Positions 32,541-41,826 are shown, numbered from the stretch's first letter. The stretch is DNA of 64,000 nt from Pseudomonas viciae (GCF_004786035.1 NZ_CP035088.1:1462001-1526000); one strand, 5' to 3'. Made by a program: numbers and translations. The notes: generated by a model from the sequence alone, not told the origin.

Positions 32541-35387
32541 TCAGCCCGCCACCAACACCCGAATCGCCTCCAGTCGCAGCGCCGCCTTCTCAAGCATCGC
32601 CAGGCCTTGCTCGCGCTGTTGGCGCAGGGCCACCAGTTCGCTGTCGCGTACGGTCGGGTTGACGGCTTGCAGGGCGGTCAGGCGCGCCAGTTCTTCGTCG
32701 GTATCGGCGGCCAGGCGTCGCTGGGCCTCGGCCACGCGTTCGGCGTGACGCGGGGCGATCTTCTCCTCACCGGCGTTGATCCGTGGCGTGAGCTGGTCAC
32801 GTTGGGCCTGGATGAACTTGTTGGCGCTGGCACGGGGTACGCTTTCGAGTTGGTCGTTCAGGGTTTCGAACGAGACACGGGCGGCCAAGTCGTTGCCGTT
32901 GGTGTCCAGCAGGCAGCGCAGTGCGGCCGGCGGCAGGTAACGACCCAGTTGCAGCGAGCGTGGGGCGACCACTTCACTGACATAGAGCAGTTCCAGCAAT
33001 ACGGTGCCCGGCTTGAGGGCCTTGTTCTTGATCAGCGCCACGGCGGTGTTGCCCATGGAGCCGGACAGCACCAGGTCCATGCCGCCTTGCACCATCGGGT
33101 GTTCCCAAGTGATGAACTGCATGTCTTCGCGAGACAACGCCTGGTTGCGGTCGTAGGTGATGGTCACGCCTTCGTCGTCGCCCAGTGGGAAGCTGGCGTC
33201 GAGCATTTTTTCGCTCGGTTTGAGAATCAGCGCGTTTTCCGAATGGTCCTCGCTGTCGATACCGAATGCGTCGAACAGGGTTTCCATGTAGATCGGCAGG
33301 GCGAACTGGTCGTCCTGCTCGAGAATCGCCTCCACCAGTGCGTCGCCTTCACCCGCGCCGCCGGAATTGAGCTCCAGCAGACGGTCGCGACCGGTGTGCA
33401 GCTCGGCTTCCAGGCGTTCGCGTTCGGCGCGAGCTTCGTCGATCAGCGCTTGCCACTGGCCATCGTCGGCTTCTTCCAGCAGCGGCAGCAGGCGCGGGCC
33501 GAACTGATGCTGCAAGGCGTTGCCGGTCGGGCAGGTGTTGAGGAAGGCGTTCAGGGCTTCGTGATACCACTGGAACAGGCGCGCTTGCGGGCTGGTTTCC
33601 AGGTAAGGCACATGCAGCTCGATGGTGTGCTTCTGACCGATCCGGTCCAGACGGCCGATGCGCTGCTCCAGCAAGTCCGGGTGGGACGGCAGATCGAACA
33701 GCACCAGATGATGGGCGAACTGGAAGTTGCGACCTTCGCTGCCGATTTCCGAGCAAATCAGCACCTGGGCGCCAAACTCTTCATCGGCGAAGTAAGCTGC
33801 CGCGCGGTCACGCTCCAGGATGTTCATGCCTTCGTGGAACACCGTGGCCGGGATGCCGGAGCGCACGCGCAGGGCGTCTTCCAGGTCCATGGCGGTTTCG
33901 GCATGGGCGCAGATCACCAGCACTTTGGTGCGCTTGAGCATCTTCAGGGTGTCGATCAGCCATTCGACCCGCGGGTCGAAACGCCACCAGCGTTCTTCTT
34001 CGCTGGCGTCCAGCTGGGCCTGGAAGCTGACTTCCGGGTACAGCTCGGCGTGATCGCCCAGCGGCAGCTCGAGGTATTCATCCGGGCATGGCAGCGGGTA
34101 GGCGTGCAGCTTGCGCTCCGGGAAACCCTGCACGGCGGCGCGGGTGTTGCGAAACAGCACGCGGCCAGTGCCGTGGCGGTCCAGCAGTTCGCGCACCAGG
34201 CGGGCGCTGGCTTCGACATCGCCGTCGTTGACGGCGGTCAGCAACGCTTCGCCTTCGTTGCCCAGGAAACCGTGGATGGTCTTGTGGGCTTCGGGCGAGA
34301 GCCGGCCCTTGTCCAGCAGCTCCTGCACGGCTTCGGCCACCGGGCGATAATTTTCGCTCTCGGCGCGGAAGGCCTTGAGGTCATGGAAGCGGTTCGGATC
34401 CAGCAGGCGCAGGCGGGCGAAGTGGCTGTCCTGGCCCAGTTGTTCCGGGGTCGCGGTCAGCAGCAGCACGCCGGGGATCGTCTCGGCGAGCTGTTCGACC
34501 AAGGCGTATTGCGGGCTGACCTGATCCTCATGCCATACCAGGTGGTGAGCTTCGTCGACCACCATCAGGTCCCAGCCGGCGGCGAACAGCGCATCCTGGG
34601 CCTTTTCGTCGTCCACCAGCCATTCCAGCGCCACCAGGGCCAACTGGGTGTCTTCGAACGGGTTGCTGGCATCGCTTTCGATGAAGCGTTCTTCGTCGAA
34701 CAGCGCGACCTGCAGGTTGAACCGCCGACGCATTTCCACCAGCCACTGGTGCTGCAGGTTCTCCGGAACCAGGATCAGCACGCGGCTGGCGCGACCGGAA
34801 AGCAGTTGGCGGTGGATCACCAGGCCGGCTTCGATGGTCTTGCCCAGGCCCACTTCGTCCGCCAGCAGCACCCGCGGCGCAATGCGGTCGGCCACTTCAC
34901 GGGCAATGTGCAATTGGTGGGCGATCGGCTGGGCACGGACGCCGCCCAGGCCCCAGAGTGAAGACTGCAACTGGCGGCTGGTGTGTTCCAGGGTGTGGTA
35001 GCGCAGGGAAAACCAGGCCAGCGGGTCGATCTGGCCGGCGAACAGGCGGTCGCTGGCCAGGCGGAACTGGATAAAGTTCGACAGTTGGGTTTCCGGCAGG
35101 GTGACGACTTCGTTCTGCCCGTTGAGGCCGTGGTAGACCAGCAGTCCGTCGACATCATCGACTTCGCGCACGGTCATCTTCCAGCCTTCGAAGTGAGTGA
35201 TCACATCACCCGGCGAAAACCGTACACGGGTGAGGGGCGCATTCCGTAGCGCGTACTGGCGAGTGTCGCCAGTGGCCGGATAGAGCACGGTCAACAAGCG
35301 GCCGTCCTGTGCCAGAACGGTGCCTAAACCCAGCTCGGCTTCGCTGTCACTGATCCAGCGTTGCCCCGGTTGATACTGCTGCGCCAT
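32541..35387 (-). CDS. rapA: RNA polymerase-associated ATPase RapA (HepA)
   Basis: The 948-residue Swi2/Snf2-type ATPase recycles RNA polymerase. Visible parts: N-terminal Tudor-like domains (to about 110), helicase motif [15 protein letters not shown], motif [10 protein letters not shown], motif [11 protein letters not shown], and the C-terminal helicase domain with [38 protein letters not shown]. Length matches the family. ATG 35387. A long antisense frame lies opposite it but is a compositional artefact. Confidence 0.96.
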   Translation of the reverse strand: MAQQYQPGQRWISDSEAELGLGTVLAQDGRLLTVLYPATGDTRQYALRNAPLTRVRFSPGDVITHFEGWKMTVREVDDVDGLLVYHGLNGQNEVVTLPETQLSNFIQFRLASDRLFAGQIDPLAWFSLRYHTLEHTSRQLQSSLWGLGGVRAQPIAHQLHIAREVADRIAPRVLLADEVGLGKTIEAGLVIHRQLLSGRASRVLILVPENLQHQWLVEMRRRFNLQVALFDEERFIESDASNPFEDTQLALVALEWLVDDEKAQDALFAAGWDLMVVDEAHHLVWHEDQVSPQYALVEQLAETIPGVLLLTATPEQLGQDSHFARLRLLDPNRFHDLKAFRAESENYRPVAEAVQELLDKGRLSPEAHKTIHGFLGNEGEALLTAVNDGDVEASARLVRELLDRHGTGRVLFRNTRAAVQGFPERKLHAYPLPCPDEYLELPLGDHAELYPEVSFQAQLDASEEERWWRFDPRVEWLIDTLKMLKRTKVLVICAHAETAMDLEDALRVRSGIPATVFHEGMNILERDRAAAYFADEEFGAQVLICSEIGSEGRNFQFAHHLVLFDLPSHPDLLEQRIGRLDRIGQKHTIELHVPYLETSPQARLFQWYHEALNAFLNTCPTGNALQHQFGPRLLPLLEEADDGQWQALIDEARAERERLEAELHTGRDRLLELNSGGAGEGDALVEAILEQDDQFALPIYMETLFDAFGIDSEDHSENALILKPSEKMLDASFPLGDDEGVTITYDRNQALSREDMQFITWEHPMVQGGMDLVLSGSMGNTAVALIKNKALKPGTVLLELLYVSEVVAPRSLQLGRYLPPAALRCLLDTNGNDLAARVSFETLNDQLESVPRASANKFIQAQRDQLTPRINAGEEKIAPRHAERVAEAQRRLAADTDEELARLTALQAVNPTVRDSELVALRQQREQGLAMLEKAALRLEAIRVLVAG

Positions 35388-35635
35388 GCTGCCTGACTCC
35401 CGCCTTGAAAAAGCCGGTTATCTTAACGGAATGATCCTTCAGACCAAAGGATTTACGTACGCATTACGCTGCCAGGGGGCTGATTCATTACCCGCAGGTA
35501 TGGAACTTAAGCCCGCTCGACGATCAAACAAGCTCGGCCCCGCGGATTGCTGCAATGCCAACTGGGTCACAAGTTTCAGACCGGCGGTTCAAGCTGCCAC
35601 CCCTGCAGCCGACAACCTGAAGACAGGAGACCTTT

Positions 35636-35977
35636 ATGTTGCCACCCATGCTTCCTCTGAGCGCCGTGCCTATTACGGCTCAACAGGATCCGATCCGCCA
35701 GCGACCGGACATACCGCCCGTGGTCCCGGTGCAGCAAAGCTCCAACGAAAGCACCATCGACCTGAAAAATCGCGACCCTGAAGAGGCTGCGCTGTTGCTG
35801 CGCGAGGAGCAACAGCGCCAGCAGGAACGCAACAAGCGCCGCCGCGAAGCCGACGAAGATCCCGAGGTGCACCTGGCCGTACCAGGTACTGAACTGAACG
35901 CCGATAACACCGTGCCAGTGGTGCCGCTGGTGGAAGGGGAGGAGCGTCAGGGCTTATGGGTCGACATCCAGATCTGA
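35636..35977 (+). CDS. Hypothetical proline/charged protein, 113 residues
   Basis: ATG 35636 follows CAGGAGACC. The protein is disordered in composition: an N-terminal MLPPMLPLSAVPITAQQDPIRQRPDIPPVVPVQQSS, a charged helix EEAALLLREEQQRQQERNKRRREADED and a C-terminal VPLVEGEERQGLWVDIQI. I recall similar Pseudomonas proteins carrying a misleading aspartate-semialdehyde dehydrogenase label; nothing in this sequence supports that enzyme. Function unknown. Confidence 0.72.
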   Translation: MLPPMLPLSAVPITAQQDPIRQRPDIPPVVPVQQSSNESTIDLKNRDPEEAALLLREEQQRQQERNKRRREADEDPEVHLAVPGTELNADNTVPVVPLVEGEERQGLWVDIQI

Positions 35978-36072
35978 TTTAGGGTGTTTGCCGACGTACG
36001 CAGTCTGGTCAACGCCGCCAACAGCCCGCATCATGGACGTATCCGCAATTCACTGCACGATGCCGACACGCC

Positions 36073-36234
36073 ATGAGCCAAGAAGACAAACTGATCGACC
36101 TCAGCGCTGAGCGCGCCAAGCGCGTTCACGACCTCAACGAAAAACGCCTCAATGAAGTCCGTCAGGCTTTCGAGCAAGCCATGCCGTTGGGCAAGCCCAA
36201 GAAAAAGCCGAAAAACAAACCGAAAAAGCGCTGA
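36073..36234 (+). CDS. Small protein with Lys/Pro tail (53 residues)
   Basis: The frame encodes an amphipathic helix (SQEDKLIDLSAERAKRVHDL and on to about residue 38) followed by a strongly basic C-terminus, GKPKKKPKNKPKKR. The start is ATG 36073; the ribosome site is not obvious. The charge pattern and codon use look like a genuine gene rather than chance. Function unknown. Confidence 0.65.
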   Translation: MSQEDKLIDLSAERAKRVHDLNEKRLNEVRQAFEQAMPLGKPKKKPKNKPKKR

Positions 36235-36249
36235 CCTCCCCTCGATCCA

Positions 36250-36263
36250 TTGATACAGATCAG
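36250..36263. promoter_or_regulatory. ANR-type box 1 before the CcoM-like gene
   Basis: TTGATACAGATCAG fits the ANR/FNR consensus TTGAT-N4-ATCAA at nine of ten positions. Confidence 0.6.
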
Positions 36264-36299
36264 TTATTTCCCCACCTTTGCGCCCCGTTGCGGGCGTTA

Positions 36300-36313
36300 T
36301 TGACCCCGGTCAA
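36300..36313. promoter_or_regulatory. ANR-type box 2 before the CcoM-like gene
   Basis: TTGACCCCGGTCAA is a perfect palindrome with TTGAC/GTCAA half-sites, accepted by ANR/DNR in Pseudomonas. Its centre is exactly 50 bp from that of box 1. A -10-like TTAACT at 36335-36340 puts the box at about -41.5 from the expected transcription start, the class II activator position. Confidence 0.65.
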
Positions 36314-36379
36314 TTTTCATCCAGGCCTGATTGGTTAACTTGAACCCATCGCAACAGGGGCAAGATCAGGAGGCCAGTC

Positions 36380-36496
36380 ATGTTTTTCGATAATGTGGTG
36401 TTTGCCGGAGTGTTGACGGTCGGCCTCATGTTCGTATTTTTCGCCGGCTTTGGATTATTCATCTGGAAAGACGCACATAAGCGCAAAAAGCCATAG
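36380..36496 (+). CDS. ccoM: CcoM-like cbb3 oxidase small subunit (38 residues, one membrane helix)
   Basis: The gene encodes MFFDNVVFAGVLTVGLMFVF followed by FAGFGLFIWKDAHKRKKP: one hydrophobic helix (about 6-30) with a positive C-terminus. This matches my recollection of CcoM, the tiny extra subunit of the cbb3 cytochrome oxidase in P. stutzeri. AGGAGG at 36368-36373 is a strong ribosome site. Two ANR-type boxes upstream fit low-oxygen induction, as expected for cbb3 oxidase parts. No cco operon lies in the window. The family call is from memory of a short sequence. Confidence 0.62.
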   Translation: MFFDNVVFAGVLTVGLMFVFFAGFGLFIWKDAHKRKKP

Positions 36497-36531
36497 GTCT
36501 TTCCGGCTACAACGAGCACGCAAGGCATTTT

Positions 36532-36558
36532 GGGCGACTTCGGTCGCCCTTTTTTTTG
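36532..36558 (+). terminator. Rho-independent terminator after the CcoM-like gene
   Basis: GGGCGACTTCGGTCGCCC stem-loop (TTCG loop type) followed by eight T. Confidence 0.93.
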
Positions 36559-36599
36559 CGATTTTTCAGGCCTACACCAAACTCCTGTGGGAGCGGGCA

Positions 36600-36638
36600 T
36601 AAAAAAAGGTGCGATCCACAAGGATCGCACCTTTTTTG
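36600..36638 (-). terminator. Bidirectional terminator at the end of pit
   Basis: GGTGCGATCC / GGATCGCACC stem with an ACAA loop, flanked by seven A and six T, so it works on either strand. It lies just after the stop of the minus-strand phosphate transporter. Confidence 0.93.
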
Positions 36639-36651
36639 TAACTGGCTGAAA

Positions 36652-38127
36652 TCAGCTACCCAGGGCCTTGGATGCCAGCCAGAACAGCCCGGCCGACAGC
36701 GCTACGGTCGCCGGCAGGGTCAATACCCAGGCCAGCAGGATGGTTCGAACCGTGCCACCTTGCAGGCCGCTCTTATTGGCGACCATGGTGCCGGCCACGC
36801 CCGAGGACAGTACATGGGTGGTGGAAACCGGCAGGCTGAAAATGTTCGCCATGCCGATCATGCACGCGGTGGTGATCTGCGCCGACATGCCTTGGGCGTA
36901 GGTCATGCCTTGCTTGCCGATCTTCTCACCGATGGTCAGTACCACGCGCTTCCAGCCGACCATGGTGCCCAGGCCCAGCGCCAGGGCGACCGCCAGAATC
37001 ACCCAGAACGGGGCGTACTCGGTGGTGCCGGTCAAGTCCTTGCGCAGCTTGTTCAGGTCGTCTTTCTCACGGGCTGCCAGGCCTGGCAACTTGCCGACCT
37101 TCTTCGCCGTGTCGTCCAGGCAGAGCAGGTAGCGACGCACCTCGATACGGCTTTCCGACGGCAGCGAATGGTAGTCAGCCACGCCTTTGAGCGTGTCGAG
37201 CAGTGCATTGATCGTCGGTTCAGTCTGCTGCGGGTTGCAGCGGAATTTCTCCGGCAGATCGCCCTTCACGCTTTTGCCCAGCGCCAGGAATTCACCCAGG
37301 GACTGGCTGTTGCGCTGGTAGAACTGGCTCAAGTGCAGGGTCGCGTCGCGGGTCCGCTCGATCTGGTAGGTGGTGCTGTTCAGGTCGAGCACGAACTGCG
37401 AAGGCACGATACCGATCAGCACCAGCATGATCAGGCCGATACCTTTCTGACCATCGTTGGAGCCGTGGACGAAGCTGACGGCCATGGCCGAGATCACCAG
37501 CACCAGGCGGTTCCAGAACGGTGGGTGCTTCTTGTCGTCGATCTTGCGGCGCTGTTCTGGCGTCTTGTGCATCTTTGACAGTGGACGCCACCATTTCAGG
37601 CTGATCAACACCAGGGCGGCAATCAGGAAGCCGGCCATGGGCGAGAACACCAGGGAGGCGCCGATATCGATCGCCTTCTGCCAGTTCACCCCGTCGGCCA
37701 ACGGAATGTCATTGATCAGTGCGTTGGCCAGGCCCACGCCGAGGATCGAACCGATCAGCGTGTGGGAACTGGAAGCCGGAATACCGAAGTACCAGGTGCC
37801 CAGGTTCCAGGTGATGGCCGCTGCGAGCAGCGAAAACACCATGGCCAGCCCATGTCCGGTGTTCACATTGATCAGCAGTTCCACGGGCAACAGGTGGACG
37901 ATGGCATACGCCACGCCCACGCCGCCCAGCAGTACGCCGAGGAAATTGAATACACCGGAAAAGAACACCGCCAGGTGAGGCGGCATGGCTTTGGTGTAGA
38001 TAACAGTGGCAACCGCGTTAGCGGTGTCATGAAAGCCGTTGATGAACTCGAAGGCGAGGACAAAAGCCAGGGCGAGCAAGAGGCTCACAAGCACCCAAGC
38101 ATCCAGTCCGCTGAATAAATCGATCAT
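36652..38127 (-). CDS. pit: Low-affinity inorganic phosphate transporter (Pit family)
   Basis: The 491-residue protein has two PHO4 repeats: EFINGFHDTANAVATVIYTKAM near the N-terminus and a second VSFVHGSNDGQKGIGLIMLVLIG copy in the middle, followed by a hydrophilic loop (about 245-365) and a C-terminal membrane block ending in MANIFSLPVSTTHVLSSGVAGTM. It carries metal-phosphate with protons. Single-gene unit with its own terminator. Confidence 0.93.
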   Translation of the reverse strand: MIDLFSGLDAWVLVSLLLALAFVLAFEFINGFHDTANAVATVIYTKAMPPHLAVFFSGVFNFLGVLLGGVGVAYAIVHLLPVELLINVNTGHGLAMVFSLLAAAITWNLGTWYFGIPASSSHTLIGSILGVGLANALINDIPLADGVNWQKAIDIGASLVFSPMAGFLIAALVLISLKWWRPLSKMHKTPEQRRKIDDKKHPPFWNRLVLVISAMAVSFVHGSNDGQKGIGLIMLVLIGIVPSQFVLDLNSTTYQIERTRDATLHLSQFYQRNSQSLGEFLALGKSVKGDLPEKFRCNPQQTEPTINALLDTLKGVADYHSLPSESRIEVRRYLLCLDDTAKKVGKLPGLAAREKDDLNKLRKDLTGTTEYAPFWVILAVALALGLGTMVGWKRVVLTIGEKIGKQGMTYAQGMSAQITTACMIGMANIFSLPVSTTHVLSSGVAGTMVANKSGLQGGTVRTILLAWVLTLPATVALSAGLFWLASKALGS

Positions 38128-38488
38128 GAAGGTTTTCTGACCCGGTCGTAAGGGGGCGCGATTATGCCAGAAAACCGTGGCAATCGATGCATTGCCTGCT
38201 CATCGGTAACATTCTTCTACGAAATAATTTGTAGAAAGCCCGTCGCGCCGAGGTTTTTGGCGGGTCATGCAACCCATTGATTCTGGTGTGGAAAGCGCGA
38301 ACGACAAGATCGCCACCCGGTTGGAGGGGGCGTCAGGGTGGTATGAAATACCTGAAAGAAGTTCGGTCATGGGCATTCCTCGACCGTTGGCGCAAGGAGA
38401 TGCGGCCCGCTCATGACGGGCGCTCAACCTCGGTGTCCGGCCTGGGTGTCGGCCGGATACCGCTTCACAAGAACACAAGCCTTAAGTG
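38128..38488. other. Intergenic region before pit
   Basis: This 361-bp stretch has no convincing gene. It contains an inverted repeat (38215-38236, listed separately) and presumably the pit promoter. Several overlapping short frames exist but lack ribosome sites and family resemblance. Confidence 0.45.
38215..38236. promoter_or_regulatory. Inverted repeat upstream of pit
   Basis: TTCTACGAA and TTTGTAGAA form arms with 8 of 9 pairs matched around a 4-bp AT-rich centre. It lies 88 bp before the pit start. It does not look like a PhoB box; a dimeric repressor site is possible. Confidence 0.35.
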
Positions 38489-38689
38489 TCAATGCTCTTC
38501 GGCTTTGAGTTCCTTTTCCATTTTCTGGAGTTCCTGGGTGAAGGCCTGGTCCTGAACGGTGGCGCGTTTACGCCAGGGTTTGCGTTCGGGTTCAGGCTGC
38601 GCGGCGTAGGTGGTGACTTCCCCGCCGTAAACTTCCTTGTAACGTTGTTCCTGGCGCTCAAGTTCCGCGCGCAGTTCGTCTTTCGTCAC
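38489..38689 (-). CDS. Small charged helical protein (66 residues)
   Basis: I place the start at GTG 38689, giving [20 protein letters not shown] at the N-terminus, followed by a short Pro-containing linker and [18 protein letters not shown]. The protein is a likely helix-linker-helix with no membrane segment. Longer starts up to 38785 add residues with no coding character. A conserved Pseudomonas hypothetical as far as I can tell; function unknown. Confidence 0.65.
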   Translation of the reverse strand: MTKDELRAELERQEQRYKEVYGGEVTTYAAQPEPERKPWRKRATVQDQAFTQELQKMEKELKAEEH

Positions 38690-39169
38690 AGTGTTACCTA
38701 ATAAATTGAAATTGAATCTGGTGATACGCACTGCATGTAGGCATGCAGACGGCCACGGCACCAGAGCTGACAGCTGACGTAGCATCAGGGCTTCGTGTTG
38801 TTACCAATACAGGAGAAGCGGCCATTAAGGTGCTTCGGGCACCTGTTGCCGGCACTACGGTATATCTGCAGTACCGGCGGACGGGAACGGTCGATTGGCC
38901 GTTGCGTCACTGAAGTGCATTATAGCGGTCCACTCGAAGAACACTATCGGGAAAAGTTAAAACGGTCTTTTGTTGTGTGAATCCATGTTTGGATGCACAA
39001 CTTATGGCAATTAGGTTTCAGCTCGCGCCCGCAAGTGCCGGTAGGCTGACGCCATCGACGCTGACAAGTTCAATATCCCATGCCCCGAGTTGAAGTCGCC
39101 GTCCTTGGAGCTGGAACTTATATCGACTCTGCTCGCCAGATCAAGCGAATTACCGCGCAATCAGCCTTG

Positions 39170-39184
39170 TTGCGATTATCGATC
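39170..39184. promoter_or_regulatory. PcaR-type operator, copy 1 before pcaR
   Basis: On the minus strand this reads GATCGATAATCGCAA, 13 of 15 matches to the PcaR site GTTCGATAATCGCAC that I recall from P. putida. Its centre is 19 bp from that of copy 2. Confidence 0.6.
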
Positions 39185-39188
39185 GCTG

Positions 39189-39203
39189 GTTCGATAATCG
39201 AAC
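39189..39203. promoter_or_regulatory. PcaR-type operator, copy 2 before pcaR
   Basis: GTTCGATAATCGAAC is a perfect 15-bp palindrome and differs from the remembered P. putida PcaR site at one position. It supports autoregulation of pcaR. Confidence 0.78.
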
Positions 39204-39279
39204 GGTCTTGGCAGCTTGCCCTTGTCTGTTCATTGGGCAGCCGCTTGTAATAGCCGTCATTTGCCGGGAAGGACCAGAC

Positions 39280-40122
39280 ATGAACGACCAGTTGCGCAAC
39301 GCCTTTACTTCAGTAGCGCCCCCGATCGTCGCCTCACCGGCCAAGCGGATCCAGGCCCTGACGGGCGACCCGGACTTCATGACGTCCCTGGCCCGCGGAT
39401 TGGCCGTGGTCCAGGCTTTCCAGGAGCGCAAGCGACACCTGACCATTGCCCAGATCAGCCACCGCACGGAAATTCCCCGTGCCGCCGTCAGACGTTGCTT
39501 GCATACCTTGATCAAGCTTGGCTACGCCACGACGGACGGGCGCACCTATTCGTTGTTGCCCAAAGTGCTGACCCTCGGTCACGCCTATCTGTCCTCGACG
39601 CCCCTGGCTGTTTCCGCCCAGCCCTATCTGGACCGCATGAGCGAACAGTTGCACGAGGCCTGCAACATGGCGACGCTCGAAGGCGACGATATTCTCTATA
39701 TTGCCCGGTCGGCCACCACTCAGCGGCTGATCTCCGTGGACCTCTCCGTTGGTGGGCGTCTGCCGGCTTATTGCACCTCCATGGGTAGGATTCTTCTGGC
39801 GGCCCTGGATGATGCGTCGCTGCGTGACTACCTCGACCACGCCGACCTGCAGGCCAAGACCAGCCGGACCCTGCACACACCCGAGGCGCTGCTCGAGTGC
39901 CTGCAACAGGTTCGACAGCAGGGCTGGTGCATCGTCGACCAGGAACTGGAGCAGGGCCTGCGTTCGATTGCCGTGCCGGTGTACGACGCTTCCGGTCAGG
40001 TGGTGGCGGCGCTGAATGTCAGTACCCATGCCGGGCGGGTCAGCCGCAGCGAGTTGGAGCAGCGCTTCCTGCCAGGCTTACTCGCGGCAAGCCGCGACTT
40101 GAGTGCGCAGCTGTTCACTTAA
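39280..40122 (+). CDS. pcaR: IclR-family regulator PcaR
   Basis: The 280-residue regulator has an N-terminal winged helix (TSLARGLAVVQAFQERKRHLTIAQISHRTEIPRAAVRRCLHTL) and an IclR effector domain with SMGRILLAALDD and GWCIVDQELEQGLRSIAVPV. It activates the pca genes with 3-oxoadipate as co-inducer in related species. Start at ATG 39280 (MNDQLRNAF) behind GGGAAGGA. It heads the pca cluster and carries two operator copies upstream. Confidence 0.95.
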   Translation: MNDQLRNAFTSVAPPIVASPAKRIQALTGDPDFMTSLARGLAVVQAFQERKRHLTIAQISHRTEIPRAAVRRCLHTLIKLGYATTDGRTYSLLPKVLTLGHAYLSSTPLAVSAQPYLDRMSEQLHEACNMATLEGDDILYIARSATTQRLISVDLSVGGRLPAYCTSMGRILLAALDDASLRDYLDHADLQAKTSRTLHTPEALLECLQQVRQQGWCIVDQELEQGLRSIAVPVYDASGQVVAALNVSTHAGRVSRSELEQRFLPGLLAASRDLSAQLFT

Positions 40123-40125
40123 GTT

Positions 40126-40140
40126 GTTCGATAAACGCAC
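40126..40140. promoter_or_regulatory. PcaR-type operator before pcaK
   Basis: GTTCGATAAACGCAC matches the remembered PcaR site at 14 of 15 positions. It begins 3 bp after the pcaR stop, 137 bp before the pcaK start. No second copy at the 19-bp spacing is evident. Confidence 0.72.
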
Positions 40141-40276
40141 AGAGTCGCCGCTGGTGAATTGACGGTATTTACCGTGCCTCATTAATGTCGCGGCAGCGTC
40201 ATCCGGCGTGATCGAGTCTGGCTCGGTCGGTGGCGACTTCTGTTCGCCTGCGTTTCTCGCGTGGAATAAAAATAAA

Positions 40277-41623
40277 ATGAATCAGCCCCAAACTTCCGTA
40301 GGCAATTGCCTCGATGTGCAGTCCTTCATCAACGCCCAACCCATTTCGCGCTACCAGTGGCGAGTGGTGATTCTCTGCTTTCTGATTGTCTTTCTCGATG
40401 GCCTCGACACGGCGGCCATGGGCTTCATCGCCCCGGCCCTGTCCCAGGACTGGGGCATCGATCGCGCCAGCCTTGGGCCGGTGATGAGTGCCGCATTGAT
40501 CGGCATGGTGTTCGGCGCACTGGGTTCCGGCCCGCTGGCTGACCGTTTTGGGCGAAAAGTCGTACTGGTGGGCGCGGTCCTGCTGTTTGGCGCGTTCAGT
40601 CTGGCATCGGCCTACAGCACCAACGTCGATCAATTGCTGGTGCTGCGTTTCCTCACCGGCCTGGGGTTGGGCGCCGGGATGCCGAACGCCACCACTTTGC
40701 TGTCGGAATACACCCCGGAGCGCAAGAAATCCCTGCTGGTGACCAGCATGTTCTGCGGCTTCAACCTGGGCATGGCCGGTGGCGGGTTCATCTCTGCCAA
40801 GTTGATACCGGCGTTCGGCTGGCACAGCCTATTGCTGATCGGCGGAATCCTGCCATTGATCCTGGCGGTCGTGCTGTTGTTTTGGCTGCCGGAGTCGGCG
40901 CGTTACCTGGTGGTGCGCAATCGCGGCACCGATAAAGTACGCAGGACCCTGGCGCCAATCGATCCGCACACCGTTGCCCAGGCGGCGAGCTTCAGTGTGC
41001 CGGAACAGAAAACCGTGAAGGCTCGCAACGTACTGGCGGTGATCTTCTCCGGCACCTACAGCGCCGGCACCTTGCTGCTGTGGCTGACCTATTTCATGGG
41101 CCTGGTGATCGTTTACCTGCTGACCAGCTGGTTGCCGACGCTGATGCGCGACAGCGGCGCGAGCATGGAGCAGGCGGCGTTTATCGGCGCGTTGTTTCAA
41201 TTCGGTGGGGTATTGAGCGCGGTCGGCGTGGGTTGGGCGATGGACCGGTTCAATCCACACAAGGTCATCGGCCTTTTCTATCTGATGGCCGGGATATTTG
41301 CCTACGCCGTGGGGCAGAGCCTGGGCAACATCACCTTGCTCGCCACCCTGGTGCTGGTGGCCGGCATGTGCGTCAACGGCGCGCAATCGGCCATGCCGTC
41401 CCTGGCGGCGCGGTTTTATCCGACCCAGGGCCGGGCCACGGGTGTGTCGTGGATGCTGGGCATCGGCCGTTTCGGCGCGATCCTCGGCGCCTGGATGGGC
41501 GCGACCTTGCTGGGCCTGGGCTGGAATTTCGAACAGGTCCTGACCGCTCTGGTGATTCCGGCGGCGCTGGCGACCACGGCGGTGGTGATCAAGGGCATGG
41601 TCAGTCATGCGGATGCGACTTGA
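40277..41623 (+). CDS. pcaK: 4-Hydroxybenzoate/protocatechuate transporter PcaK (MFS, AAHS family)
   Basis: The 448-residue protein has 12 membrane segments, the aromatic-acid:H+ symporter motif FLDGLDTAAMGFIAPAL in helix 1 and GPLADRFGRKVVL between helices 2 and 3. It imports 4-hydroxybenzoate and protocatechuate and has been linked to chemotaxis to them in P. putida. The start is ATG 40277 with a weak ribosome site (GTGGAATAA). Confidence 0.92.
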   Translation: MNQPQTSVGNCLDVQSFINAQPISRYQWRVVILCFLIVFLDGLDTAAMGFIAPALSQDWGIDRASLGPVMSAALIGMVFGALGSGPLADRFGRKVVLVGAVLLFGAFSLASAYSTNVDQLLVLRFLTGLGLGAGMPNATTLLSEYTPERKKSLLVTSMFCGFNLGMAGGGFISAKLIPAFGWHSLLLIGGILPLILAVVLLFWLPESARYLVVRNRGTDKVRRTLAPIDPHTVAQAASFSVPEQKTVKARNVLAVIFSGTYSAGTLLLWLTYFMGLVIVYLLTSWLPTLMRDSGASMEQAAFIGALFQFGGVLSAVGVGWAMDRFNPHKVIGLFYLMAGIFAYAVGQSLGNITLLATLVLVAGMCVNGAQSAMPSLAARFYPTQGRATGVSWMLGIGRFGAILGAWMGATLLGLGWNFEQVLTALVIPAALATTAVVIKGMVSHADAT

Positions 41624-41693
41624 GGCGGTGACATGGCCCGCTCCCACGGGGTTCTCTGTGTACTTGGATAAATCGATAGCCAAACAACAATCT

Positions 41694-41708
41694 GTTCGAT
41701 AAACGAAC
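41694..41708. promoter_or_regulatory. PcaR-type operator, copy 1 before pcaI
   Basis: GTTCGATAAACGAAC, a near-palindrome with 13 of 15 matches to the remembered PcaR site. It lies about 120 bp before the pcaI start. Confidence 0.72.
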
Positions 41709-41712
41709 ACTC

Positions 41713-41727
41713 AGTCGATTATCGGAT
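41713..41727. promoter_or_regulatory. PcaR-type operator, copy 2 before pcaI
   Basis: The core CGATTATCG, the complement of the CGATAATCG core, is centred 19 bp from copy 1, the same spacing as the pcaR pair. Flanking positions are weaker. Confidence 0.55.
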
Positions 41728-41826
41728 TGTTTGGCCTTTTCCCTCAGCTTAATCTTCAGTCACTCCGGCGCTTAACCTCGCGCCTTTTTCTTCATGTCGG
41801 TCTACTGGAAAACGGGAGCCTGCCCC

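Larger units (their letters stand above)
38690..39279. other. Long intergenic region before pcaR
   Basis: 590 bp. The last 110 bp hold two PcaR-type operators. The rest has only weak short frames: one of 61 codons at 38795-38980, and one of about 56 codons from ATG 39079 that begins MPRVEVAVLGAGTY and runs into the operators. I do not call either as a gene. The AT content is higher than that of the flanking genes. Confidence 0.5.

Noticed and set aside
32607..34961. 784-residue open frame antisense to rapA
   Set aside because: It mirrors codon bias of the opposite strand; no domain, no ribosome site, and RapA motifs are complete on the other strand.
35636..35977. Aspartate-semialdehyde dehydrogenase label for the 113-residue protein
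   Set aside because: No Rossmann motif, no catalytic cysteine and far too short; the sequence looks disordered.
38795..38980. 61-codon open frame before pcaR
   Set aside because: An AGGAG-like site lies upstream, but the translation has no coding composition or family, and the following region is regulatory.
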